NCBI RefSeq assembly: GCF_009727055.1
Contig: NC_052349.1
Span: 96,250,898-96,314,897, forward strand
Length of the DNA: 64,000 nt
From: Benincasa hispida
Lineage: Eukaryota > Streptophyta > Magnoliopsida > Cucurbitales > Cucurbitaceae
Reading direction: 5' to 3'
Shown: positions 1 to 11,700 of the stretch, piece after piece
Numbering within the stretch: the first letter of the stretch is position 1
How the letters are laid out: each line of letters begins with the position of its first letter
Made by a program: the position numbers and the translations under genes
Notes under the pieces: model-generated
Told to the model about the DNA's origin: nothing
Seen by the model: only the letters and a program-made list of their open reading frames with translations
The model's database searches: none

Positions 1-170
1 TTCGAAATCCTCTCGCTGGTGTCGCTCTCTCCCACAATCTTGCTCGAAATGCTCTCGCTGATCTCGCTTTCTCCCACGATCTCGCTCTCTCCAATGTCGC
101 TCTCTCTCACAATCTCGCTCTCTCCACTCTCGCTCTCTCCCACTTTCTCGCTCTCTCCAACAAACTTCAC
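1..170. repeat. degenerate TCGCTCTCTCC short tandem repeat
   Basis: The motif TCGCTCTCTCC and close variants recur about ten times in the first 170 bases, separated by short linkers such as CACAATC. The array starts at the window edge and may continue to the left. No reading frame is supported. Confidence 0.7.
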
Positions 171-204
171 GTGCTAATTACAAACACTGCAAATAGAAGA
201 TTAT

Positions 205-425
205 GAAAGGAGAGGAACTTGTGAACTTAGTCACCGCCTTGGTGCCTTCAGAGACAACGTGTTTGGCCAATTCGCGAAGATATCGTTGATGAAGCTGTTC
301 ATGATACCCATGGTCTTGCTGGAAATACCGATGTCTAGATGAACTTGCTTCAGCACCTTAAAGATGTAGATCTTCTACATTTCTACACTCTTCTTCATCC
401 TCTTCTTCTTCTTGTCTCCGGCAGT
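205..425 (-). pseudogene. histone H2B pseudogene fragment with internal deletion
   Basis: Read on the minus strand, this stretch encodes the middle and end of a plant histone H2B. It runs from a lysine-rich tail (KKKKRMKKSVE) through [16 protein letters not shown] and [11 protein letters not shown], and then, in another frame, [17 protein letters not shown] at the C-terminus. An intact H2B has roughly 35 more residues between the NDIF block and ELAKH; they are missing here, and the join shifts the frame. A stop codon lies before KIYIF. The N-terminal start is not present. Plant H2B genes normally lack introns, so absence of introns does not prove retroposition. It cannot make a working histone. 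I am confident of the family because several diagnostic blocks occur in order. Confidence 0.85.
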
Positions 426-526
426 AGAGTATCATTCCTTCTTCAGCTGTTAAACGAATCAAATTCGATTCTCAAATTAAGTTCTTGGTGAAGTTGGTAG
501 GGTATCACCATGAAGTTGGTAGGATA

Positions 527-692
527 TTGCTGGTGATGGCTTGGTATCGCTGGTAATAGCCTGGTATCGCTAGTAATGGCTTGGTATCACTGGTAATGGC
601 CTGATCTCACTGGTAATGGTTTGATATCGCTGGTAATGGCCTGATCTCGCTGATAATGGCTTGGTATCACTAGTATTGGCCTGATCTCGCTA
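527..692. repeat. 20-bp tandem repeat, about eight copies
   Basis: A 20-base unit of the form CTGGTAATGGCCTGATCTCG is repeated about eight times with point changes (GGTATCG, GATCTCA and GATATCG variants). No protein-coding function is evident. It lies 100 bases past the H2B fragment. Confidence 0.85.
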
Positions 693-699
693 GTAAGGC

Positions 700-1360
700 T
701 GTCTTCCAATATGTTGGCTCTCAAAATCTCTTCTATTTAAGTTCAAATTCATATTCCATTCAAATTGGAATTAAAACTAACTATTATTCCAAATCTCAGT
801 CTAAAGCCTTTAATCTAAATTTTTATTCTAAATTCAAGCCAACCAAATCGGGTGAGATAAATGTCAAATCTGTCCCAAATTAAAATTTGGCTATATCCCA
901 AATTTTATCAATATTCGAATGGTTAACCTTGATATTGAGTTATGAATAAAATGCGGAGTCAAAATTTGGTTATATTCCAAATTTTATCTCAAATTTAAAT
1001 CAACCTTAGTTTCTATACTCATTTCCAAGTAAAATTGAGCATATCCCAAATTTTTATCTCAAACCAAAATGGATCAAGATTCAATTTCACCCCAAATTCT
1101 ATTCCGAATTCGAATTAAGTTAAATTAAATTTGCAATTAAAGTGGAACATAAATCCTACTTTAGTTCAAATTAAAGTTTACTTAGCGAAAGTGTGTCAAA
1201 CGAACAAGATTTCAAATCAAAATTTTGAGCTAAATTCTCATATTTTAATCATAATGATGCACCAAATTAAAGGAGTCAAAAATCATACTTTGATCTCAAA
1301 TTACATTTTTTCGAGATTCATCCACCCATATACGTGCATAAATCTCGAAAAGGGGGCATT
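700..1360 (+). other. AT-rich non-coding stretch, likely internal 3' part of an LTR retroelement
   Basis: No convincing reading frame is present. A phrase like TATCCCAAATTTTATCTCAAA recurs loosely between about 890 and 1110. The stretch ends in a purine run (CGAAAAGGGGGCA, about 1347-1358) of the kind that precedes a 3' LTR, so I read it as the untranslated end of a retroelement's internal region. A 79-residue open frame at 1131-1370 shows no family features. Confidence 0.4.
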
Positions 1361-1460
1361 TGTTGAATGAGAAATTTTGGATCAATCACAAGTCACCACG
1401 TCGTTTGCTAAATTAACGACGAATTTCTAAATCATTGACTTTGGGTCCAATTAGAAGTTG

Positions 1461-1710
1461 NNNNNNNNNNNNNNNNNNNNNNNNNNNNNNNNNNNNNNNN
1501 NNNNNNNNNNNNNNNNNNNNNNNNNNNNNNNNNNNNNNNNNNNNNNNNNNNNNNNNNNNNNNNNNNNNNNNNNNNNNNNNNNNNNNNNNNNNNNNNNNNN
1601 NNNNNNNNNNNNNNNNNNNNNNNNNNNNNNNNNNNNNNNNNNNNNNNNNNNNNNNNNNNNNNNNNNNNNNNNNNNNNNNNNNNNNNNNNNNNNNNNNNNN
1701 NNNNNNNNNN
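1461..1710. other. assembly gap (250 N)
   Basis: Unknown bases fill this interval. Its right edge coincides exactly with the start of an 83-bp tandem repeat unit, so the gap is probably a collapsed or unresolved part of that array, and its true length is unknown. Reading frames that span it have no meaning. Confidence 0.95.
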
Positions 1711-1955
1711 GACCTTTGAAGATACAAATACTCTTCCAAGACTTCTACTTCAAGCTTCCAAGACTCCTGAAGCTGCACTCCTATAAGGCAGAAGACCTTT
1801 GAAGACACAAATACTCTTCCAAGACTTCTACTTCAAGCTTCCAAGACTCCTGAAGCTGCACTCCTATAAGGCAGAAGACCTTTGAAGACACAAATACTTT
1901 TCCAAGACTTCTACTCCAAGCTTCCAAGACTTCTACTTCAAGAACGTTCGGTGCT
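1711..1955. repeat. 83-bp tandem repeat, three visible copies
   Basis: The unit begins GACCTTTGAAGA and ends AAGGCAGAA; copies start at 1711, 1794 and 1877, an exact 83-base period, and the third copy decays before 1955. The copies are nearly identical, which implies recent expansion. The array abuts the unknown bases on its left. Confidence 0.9.
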
Positions 1956-2030
1956 TTCCTTCTCTAAGTCAACCATATTCACCCAACTGAGAGAGAATCA
2001 GAAGATCAAATATTAGAGATCGAACCACAC

Positions 2031-2783
2031 ACATCAAATCAACTCCAACATCAACACCAACTCAAGTTTAACTCCACGAAATACGTTTATCCGGAAACCT
2101 CGTGTGAACAATATCCAAACCAAAAAATACCTGAGATGGAAGATGAAACTTGGAAGTTGGAGAAAATGAAAATGGAACTTGGCGGTTGATGTGGAAGGAT
2201 GTGATGGACGGTTGAGTGAAGTTGTGGAGGTAAATGAAGAGATGTGATGGCATGACCGGTTGATGACTGAAAAACGACTGTGGCGACCAGCATGGGAAGG
2301 AGAGCGAACTGCGACTGGTGGCAACGGTGTGGAGAGGATAAGTGAAGAAGAAAGAAGAAGAGTGGTTGAGTAGGAATGGTGGTTGTGGGTGTGGCTGACA
2401 ACTTGGACCTAGGGTTTTTTTTTTAAAAAAAAATTGGGCATCCCATGGAGAATAATAAAGATCGAGATGAGCTGATAAAAATAAGATTGGATATAACTAT
2501 TAGACCGCTGGATTGAGATAAATAATACTATGAATATATATTTATTCATATAAAAAATAATATATCTATTAATATAATGGGATCGGTTTGGTTTGGTTTT
2601 TCAAATCGAACCCCTCGATTCCATTCTACAGTGAACCGGTGATTCTATTTGCTTTAAAAAATGGTTCGGTCCGATTTGGTCTGGTTAGTCGGTTTTTTTG
2701 GGTTTCTGCACGCTTCTACCTAAAACTTACTCCCCCACTCAACGTTCTTCCTTACCTTAATCTAAGGCTTTGCTTGGTCATCC
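2031..2783. other. upstream region of the nucleotidyltransferase gene
   Basis: No gene is visible here. Minus-strand open frames at 2034-2401 show no family features. From 2575 to 2700 there is a GGTTTGGTTTTT / GAACCG-rich patch typical of degenerate plant repeats. The promoter and 5' UTR of the gene starting at 2784 should lie in the last few hundred bases, but I cannot point to a clear TATA box. Confidence 0.5.
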
Positions 2784-5700
2784 ATGGCTATGGCATTTTC
2801 AGCTCCAGGGCTTGCTCGGAGGATTCCTTACACTCGCTCTCCGCTGCTCTTTTGTATTCGCAAGGTCTCTTGGCGCTTTCCCTCCTTTCTACGAATGATT
2901 ATCCGCTTCTATGTTAGCTATGGTTGTTACTGTCATATCATGTGAATGTGTAATTAATTGTTGTGTGCGTGAGGAGAGGTCACTCATGGAGATTGAAATG
3001 AGGGTTTTCTTCTGCGTATTGGCTACTACTGCTGTAGGCGAATTTGAACGTCTTTCTCTGCCCATTCCCATGGAAGTAGAACTCCTTAGTAGATTCACTA
3101 ACCTGTGTGCTCACTTCTCTATTCTTTTCCTTTTCTTGATTTTTATTGCTGTTGCTGTGTTGTTCTTGTGTCTTTCTTGGGTATCTTAAATCAGGAAAAT
3201 TTCAGTAAACTACTAACTCTTTACTCTGTAGGCGCGACTTCAAAGCTCCGTAGCCATTAGGTTTGCTGCTGAATCGGGAATCCTCTGCAAGGAGGAAGAT
3301 AAAGATTGTATTTCGTTTGCTTTGCGTAGAAAAGGTAAATGAAATTGTTCCATCTCTTCTGTATGTGTCTTTTTTGAATTTCCAATAATTGAAGACATCA
3401 GCTGGGAGCCTTGAAGCTCTAAAATTATACTAACCCGACATATTTGATTCTGAATGGAGAAGAAATAGAGCGGACTGATAGCTCAATACCTCAATGGAAG
3501 ACATTGAGTTCTGAGGATGTTGGGATTGATACATCAATGATTTCAAAGCCTACGCGACTGGTTTTAAATGGACTGAGGAAACAAGGTATTCTTTGTCTTT
3601 CTGAAACGATGGTTTGGTGTTGGTGATGCATTAATTTGGTGGCTAATGTTTGAACACTAGAATAATCTAGAGTGCTGCCTCCATCATTCTGATTCAATCT
3701 CCTTATTCCAATATCTGATTTTACTATTGTCCAACCTTTCGTGAAACTTGTTCTTCCCTGTTTAAAAATCAATATTTTCACATGCCAGGTTAATAGAAGT
3801 ATAACCTTGAGAATTTTATTTCGGAATTTTGAAACTTGATCAAAAGATGTAGTTGTAGGAAGAAGACTTTTGAGCTTGATCTTCATCATTGAATACACCT
3901 GAATGCTCTTGGTGTTCACTGTTCAGCTAGTGACTGCTGTAAACACATTTAAATGATTTTCTAACTTTTTTGGTTTATTTTTGATACTTCTAACGTGTAG
4001 GGTATGAAGTTTATCTTGTTGGTGGGTGTGTTCGGGATCTTGTCCTAAGGAGAATTCCTAAAGACTTTGATATCATCACTTCAGCTCAGCTCAAAGAGGT
4101 TCTATCTATATGTTTATGATTGTTTTTACTTGGAATTTTGTTATACTTGGCATGATGATATAGCTATTTTTGCATTCGGACAGATTCTTGCAAAACTTAG
4201 TTTCCTTTGAAAAAGTACTTCTCGTAATTGACAGAAAGAAGATTTTGGCCTTATAACCTTCTAATATTCTTCTATTTAAATTATATAATGAATGAAACTT
4301 GGCTGGTAGCAAAGCCTGTAACTTTATGAGATGAGAACTGGGGAAAAGAAAGATTGAATTATATAAGATCTGCCCCCATGTGGCCAAATTTAATGGGCAA
4401 GAGTTCTGTCAATAGCAAGCAACTTGGGATTCTCATAAAGATGCACTTAAGGTGGCGTTTGGCGCGCAGAGTTGAGTGGGTAATTATTATAGGAGGAGAG
4501 TAATTGGGAGAGTTGATGCGAATAACGAGGTGAGAAATGTGAGTTAACATGAATAACGAGGTAATAGACCTCTTTAATAATTGGTGAACCAAACGGTGGG
4601 TGGGTTTTTTTTACCCACCCAACCCAACTCAACTTGGGGGCCAAACACCCCCTAAAAGTTATNAAAAAAAAAAAAAAAAAAAAAGGAGAGAGAAAAGAAA
4701 AGAAAAGAAAAGAAAAGAACTATACTTTTACCACCATGGATTGGTTTACTAGTACTTTGGGCTTGTAAAAAGTTAAAAGAACTTGGAGGAAATGAGTTCA
4801 AATGGTGATGGCTAACTACTTTGGATTAAAATGTTATGAGTTCCTCTAAAAACCAAATTTGGTAAGAACTAGCTTGGATGCTGAAAAATGTGAAGAGTGT
4901 ATATATGAATGGAATTCATGGTTTGCAGAATGATTTCTGATAATCATTTTATAGGGTAAAGCAAAGTTTGAAATAGAAGCAATATGTAGCTCTTTCTATG
5001 TTTCTTTCTTGACTCTGTGCTGTGACTTTCCAATACAATCGTTAACTAGTATTTAAGCACAACCTAATATTTAGTTTTGAAAAGTAATCTGAAAATTGTA
5101 AATGAGTTTGAAACAATACACCTAAAATATTGCCTAGGCCTTTAAAGTTTTGATTATCGTTTTGATTTATTTTGATAATTATACAATATAGATGGTAATT
5201 GTTTTGGAAGTGTGTAGTGGACACTGATTTTTTTTAATGGAAAAAAACGACGTTCATTGAGGAAAAATGGGAGAATACACGGGCATACAAAAAAACTAAG
5301 CCCACTAAAAAAGGGGAGACTCCCATTAGAAGAAGGGACTCCAATTTTGTAAAGTCTCACACTAAGAGAATAGTTACAAAAGATCTTCAAAATCAAAGTC
5401 CAAAGGGAAATATGAAAACAAACAAGGAACCAAAGCTCCCTATGATCCTTCTTAACTCTGCTAAATACCCTACTGTTCCGCTCGCCCTACAAGATCCATA
5501 AGACTGCACACACCCCAACAAGTCAAAGAAAATGGCATTTTATCAAAATGCATTGTAAAATCACAATGTATCAGTGTCCACCACAATGATGAAGGACTTG
5601 CTACATAAAGGACACTCGCAATGCATTTGAACACTTATCAAAAGCCAACTATGAACTGTTTAAAGAACTTCATAAGAAAATTCGAGATGCTATAAGTACA

Positions 5701-8700
5701 CTAATATTTAAGATCTCACAGGCATGCATTAGCATTGTAGGCACATGAAAACTCTAAATGCATGAACACGTACTTAAACTAAATTTATGCATACTTCATC
5801 TAGTTAAAAACAAAAAAAGCTTAATTGTGAACATCCCCGTAAACCATTTCTTTTTTCCAAGTCTCTAAGTTATTCATTCAAAATATGAATTTGTGAGTCT
5901 TCGTGAAGATATCCATAAATTGATCTCTTGGAAGTTGTTTTTAAAAACTATTTCCTAAATTTTAGAACAAAAGATCAGTAGGGGAAAAAAAAAAAAGAAA
6001 AAAAAAATACTGGTTTTCAACAATTATTTTAACCATATTTTCTCTTAGTTTGTTCTCGTGGGTAAACTAACTATTGTTTCCTTTGTGAATTAGGGGTGTG
6101 TAAGCAGTTGCTCTAGAATAAAATAACCTTCATATTGCAAGTCACCTATACATAGTTCCCTCAATAGTTTTTAAAAATATTCTACTTTCTTTCTGGTTAT
6201 CTTTTACATCATTTTTCCACAAACTGTTATTCGGCTGAAGTTCATTAACATATGTAGGTACGGAAAATTTTTACCCGATCTCTAATCGTTGGAAAGCGGT
6301 TTCCAATTTGTCATGTATATGTGCTTAACACTATTATAGAGGTTAGTTGATTAATTAGTGCTATCTGTTGCTCTAAAAAGGCTCCATTATGTAGTTCTTG
6401 TTAATGGTTATCTTCAAGACAAATAATGCCTACACTCGTTTTTCATTTTTGGTGCATGATGGAAAGGTTTCGAGCTTTAGCACCTCTGGAAGTAGGAATG
6501 GTTTTAATAATTACATTACCAAACCTTCCAACTTAAATGAGCCTGATTATATTCGCTGGAAGAATTGCTCTCAGCGGGACTTTACAATTAACAGGTTACG
6601 CAGCCAGATTCCTTAATCTATTTCTGTTGTCTTCATTTTCTTTTATAGATGAAAAAAAATAGATCTATGATACTGATATAATACTTTTAACTATTTAAAT
6701 TTGGAAAATATTAATTTATATGGTTGTCTCAATTAAAGCCTTGAACTAATAATTGTATCATTTTAAGCTTCAAACTTTTGTAAGTGTATCAATTTATACC
6801 CTCCATTATGTTCCATTCGAACAAACATCTTGTGAGATTCATAATTTTATCTATTAAACCCTTAAACTTTCATAAGCACATCAGTTTGACTCTTAGTTAG
6901 GATTTCCTTTGAGAATTGTTCATACATCAATTCTAATGTCTATTTTGTTAATCCAACAATTGAAGTAGTCTACACACGTGTAAGAATTGAAGCATTGACA
7001 ATTTTCAAAGGTAACTTTAATAAATGGTCTAAATTGATTCACTTACGACAATTTTGGAGTTTAACTGAAATAATTTTATGCCTCACATGATATTTTTTGA
7101 ACGAAATCTGAAGGAGGGCTTAAATTGATACACTTATGAAAGTTTAGGGTTTAAATCAATACAATAGTTCATGGTTTTAATTGATACAATCCCCAAAATT
7201 TATGGGTATAAATTGATGTTTTCCCTTTTCTTGACTTTGTTGTAACGTTGCCTCTCAGGTGTAAATGTTGGTTGTAACCCTTTACTTCATTTTTCTTCTA
7301 ATCCTTGCAGTTTGATGTATGATCCTTACAAAAAGATTGTATATGACTATTTGGGGGCAATGGAGGACATAAGAAAATCCAAGGTGTGCCTTTATTGGAC
7401 CAGGTTCATTTCTAGAGTTTTTCCAATGAGTTGTTGAGGAGGTGTAATTTTTGTTTCCTCTTGTTTCTGGATGAAGGTGCGAACTATAAAACCTGCAAAT
7501 CTTTCCTTTACTGAGGACTGTGGTGAGCAAATGTTTTATACACAAGTGTTTAAATTTTGGTGTTTCTAAGCATCAGGAAATAGTAACATGAGAATCATTT
7601 TTTTTTCCTTCTTATTTACCCATAGGTTGCATGCAAACTTAATGTATTGTAATCTAATGCCTCAGCTCGAATTTTACGTGCGGTAAGAATCGCAGCTCGA
7701 TTAGGATTTTGTTTTACCAGAGACATAGCACTTTCCATAAAAGAGTTATCTTGCTCTGTGTTAAAACTTGACAAGGTATCTGCCATTCCGGCTAATTATG
7801 GTTTTGATATCTCCTTAGGCCAATTTTCAATTTATCTTTTAATATTACAGGGGCGAATACTTATGGAAATGAATTATATGTTAGCATTTGGATCTGCAGA
7901 GGCTTCTTTGAGATTATTGTGGAGATTCGGACTTCTCGAGATACTTCTTCCAATCCAAGTATAGTTCTTGTTCTACGATTTCTTTATTTATGTTAAACAA
8001 AAGCTTAGTGCTGCAATTTTCTGTGTCTCTCTCTCTCTCTCTCTCTCTCTCTTCCTTCCTTGTCCTAATTAGTTATTTATTGTATCTTCTAGGCATCATA
8101 TTTTGTTTCCCAAGGATTCAGGAGGCGTGATGCAAGTTCAAATATGCTGCTGGTTAGGGCTGCTTATTGTTCACTATTACAAGTTATAATGCCATGTTCT
8201 ATCTATGAGAATGACCCGATCTTTTCCTACTTTTAGAAAAATTTCCCTTTTCTTGCTCGTTTTTTCCTACTACCTTTAATCATGGTAGCTATTGAGGTGG
8301 ACTTCCGACTTCCCATGTGGATTGTGATGAGGCGTTCTTCCTTCATCATATTTGGGGCTTCTCTTAGATATAACCCTAGGAGTGGAGTTTTGGAACCCTA
8401 TCTTCAAAATAGTTCTCTAAAAAACAATCCTTTTGTCTAAAGGAGGAAAATTGACCTTTATCCAGTCAGTCTTGAGCGGGATTCTGATCTATTTCCCGTG
8501 TTTACCTTGGTCTTAATCAATAAGAAGTTGGAGAGGTTTATGAGAGACTTCCTTTTGTGAAGGAGTTGATGAGGGGAGGAGAGGTTTATGAGAGACTTCC
8601 TTTGTGAGGAGTTGATGAGGGGAAAAGGTCTCACCTGGTGATTTAGGACATGGTTTCTAGACCATTGAATCTCAAGGGTCCAAGATTGGGTAACTTGAGG

Positions 8701-11700
8701 CATTGGAAGAAGCCTTTTTGACTTAGTTGTTGTGGCGCTTCTTCTTGGAGCCCAACTTCTTTTTCTAAAAGTTTGAATCCTATTGTGTGCATTATTCCTC
8801 TCTTGCGTTCTTCCTACCCTTCTTTGGAATTCAACCAATATTTGTCTAACAGGAAAACTACGGATGTTGTGAAACTTCTTTCTTTATTTGAGGGGTTTGT
8901 GTTTGCCCTTGGATGGGAAGGGATTGTCAATTTTGGACTCTTGATTCTTCTAGGAAGTTCTCCTTAAATTCTTCTCCTAGTTGAGGAACTCTTTTACCTC
9001 AGTGAGGCCCACTTTTTCCTCGTCTTGGAAAGTTAAAATTTCCTAGAAGGTGAAATTCTTTAGTTCGCTGGTGCTGCTCTTGCTTGGCTTGAGGCATTGG
9101 TTCATTCCTTGCAAGTGTGTGTCTAAAGACATGGATTATTTTCTTTGATATTATTGGTTCGTTCACTCTGTCTAGGATATCTATTTTCAACTGTTGGCCT
9201 TGTGAGGAGCAGGGAGTGTAGATCTATGATGGAGGAAACCCTCTTGCATTCACCCTTTTGTGACAAGGGTTGAGTTTTGTAGCAGGCTGGCTTCTTTGCT
9301 ATCCTATCGGGTCTTTGGCTTGAAAGGAATAGTGGAGTGTTTAGGGAGTGGAGAGCCCTTGGGAAAAAGTTTGGTCTCTTGCGATGTGAGGTTTAATGCC
9401 TCTGTTTGGGCATCTGTTTTCAAGGATTTTTGTAATCATCTGTTAGGTTTTATTACGATGGATTGGAGCCCCTTTTTGTGTAGTTAGTTGCTACCCTCAT
9501 CTGCGTGGGTTGCTTTCTTGTATGCTTGTGGTGCTTTTGTTTTGTATTATTTCATTAATCCTCAATGAATGCTTGGTTTCTCAGAAGAAAAGAAAAAGCA
9601 ATAGATCACACATCAAAAGATATCTACTTGATGCCCACATCTCTCTCCCATAAACTATCCTCTCCCCATACCATGTTTCTCACTTGCGACTTACCTTCTT
9701 ATATTTCCATCCTTCTCCTTCTAGAACATGTAAAGTGCATAGTTTGTTTTTCTTGGTTTCTCCTTCCTATCAGAATCCTTAAATTTAAATACATTTTTCT
9801 TGCTCTTGTTTCCCTACTACCCAAGATTGTTAACATGGTGGCACAATGTGCTTAGCTTAGTGACTGACCTGGTTATGAAAGATACTGCTGTATCGGCCAT
9901 GAGTATAAACACAGGGATTTTTATTTTCTGGCAAAACAATTTACATATATACATGAGACCAATTCCCTTTATTTGCAATCATGCAGATTTTGCTTTCCAA
10001 CCTTGATAAATTTGTGGCACCCAATCGACCATGCCATAGCAGCTTATGGTACAATAAATCTTTTGAATACTATCATTACTTTTCGATTATTGGAAATTTA
10101 TTTAATTTGCATGTCATCGAAGCAATGTTGTTGAAATGTACAGTTATTTTCATTATTCTATAAATCTAGTTAACAAGTTAATTTGGCATTTTAAAATTTT
10201 GTGGAAGCTGTAGTTGCAACATGCAATAAATGGTTTTGAGGATGGGTTTTCTGGAGAAACCAAAATAGCAAGCTAATGCTTCAAATTTTGGCTAATACGG
10301 CTCCTCTTGGAACCCAATAACATTGTCTAAAGAGTGGATCTCGAGTTCTAAATCACTGTTTAACGGAAATGAATTTCGCATTTGTTAAATTTTTCATAGT
10401 TCACATAAGCTAGATCTGATTCGATGCATAAAAGATCCCTTAAAATCTATTGCATGATGAGCCAAGATTAGTTAAATCAACAATACAAAATTTTGAAGGT
10501 CTTATGTTAGATTGTTATTTGTCTGTACTTGTTAGATGAGATTTTCTAGATCATCTCCAAGATTTTGTGCTTTATTTCAGGATTGCTCTCTTAGCATTTC
10601 ATAAAGCTTTGGTTGACCAGCCTCAAGATCCAGTGGTTGTTGCAGCATTTAGCCTTGCTGTCCATAGTGGTGGATCCTTGTATGAAGCAATTGAAATAGC
10701 CCAAAATATATCGCAGCCACATGCATCATTTCATGAAATAGTAGAAAGTAACCACAAAGAATCAGATTATTCACTGCTGGAGCAGGTCGTTGATCTTGCA
10801 GTTTCAGTGGATGCCGTGATATGCAAGATGACCAATAAGCAATATGTTTCACAAGCTATGATCAAATATCCTCAAGCACCTTGGTCAGATCTGGTGAGGG
10901 TCAGAATTTTTTATTAATATTTTGATTTTGGTTTCTGGTGATCTCAAGTAATTAAGATATGTTAAATTTTTAGGGCTATGGTTGGAGTGCTTTTACGTTC
11001 AGGAGGAACATGGAAAGCACTTTTAAGAGTCTAAAACCAAACACCAAAGTAATCTAGTGTTAGGCGCGTTTAAGGTGCCCATAATTGAATTACTTTGGCT
11101 AAACGCGTTTAAGGTGCCCATAATTGAATTACTTTGGCTAAACGCAATTATTTTTGCCACAGGAGCATTCTCAAACCTTAATTGAAGTTTCTGCTTGTGT
11201 TAATGCATGAGTGAAACTCCATAGTCCATACTTCTGGGTAGTGATTAGATGATATGGAATATTGTGGGTGCTTGGATATTGAGCTAGAAATGCGGATGTT
11301 GCGATTTCTTTTACCTATTGACCGATATCAGTTCTGTCGTAAGCTTTTGTGTTTGTTCTCCTTAAAGATATTTATCTTTAGCTGCTATATGCAGATCCCT
11401 TTTATTTGATTGGCACAGAATTTATGAAGCCATTTCTATTTATATTAATGTTTTTGTTAAATATGGTCAAGGAAGTAGGATAGAAGCTCTTTCTAAATGC
11501 CGTGCCTTCCATTATTGCTAAACTTCCCATGCTAGCATATAACATCTTTAGTCTTCTAATGCTCTTTGTTACTTCCATCTGCAGGTTTTCATCCCACAGG
11601 CTTTGTCAATGAGGGTACGTGCAATTTTTGGATGTGTTAGGAGCAATGAAAGGGGACCGATTCCGAAAAGAAGTAGAACAATCAACCATGATTCCTTGGC

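Larger units (their letters stand above)
1361..2030 (+). mobile_element. probable 3' LTR (right end uncertain), interrupted by a gap
   Basis: The sequence TGTTGAATGAG starts directly after a polypurine-like tract (AAAAGGGGGCA), the usual arrangement at the start of a 3' LTR. The right end is guessed from a CACACACA stretch near 2030 and is not proven by a target duplication. The body includes a run of unknown bases and an 83-bp tandem repeat. The superfamily cannot be decided from what is visible. Confidence 0.4.

Noticed and set aside
1413..1808. Open frames of 94-131 codons on both strands
   Set aside because: They run through unknown bases and are artefacts of the gap.
2034..2401. Three overlapping minus-strand open frames of 61-104 codons
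   Set aside because: Low-complexity composition, no family motif, and no splice or start context; they are upstream of a plus-strand gene.
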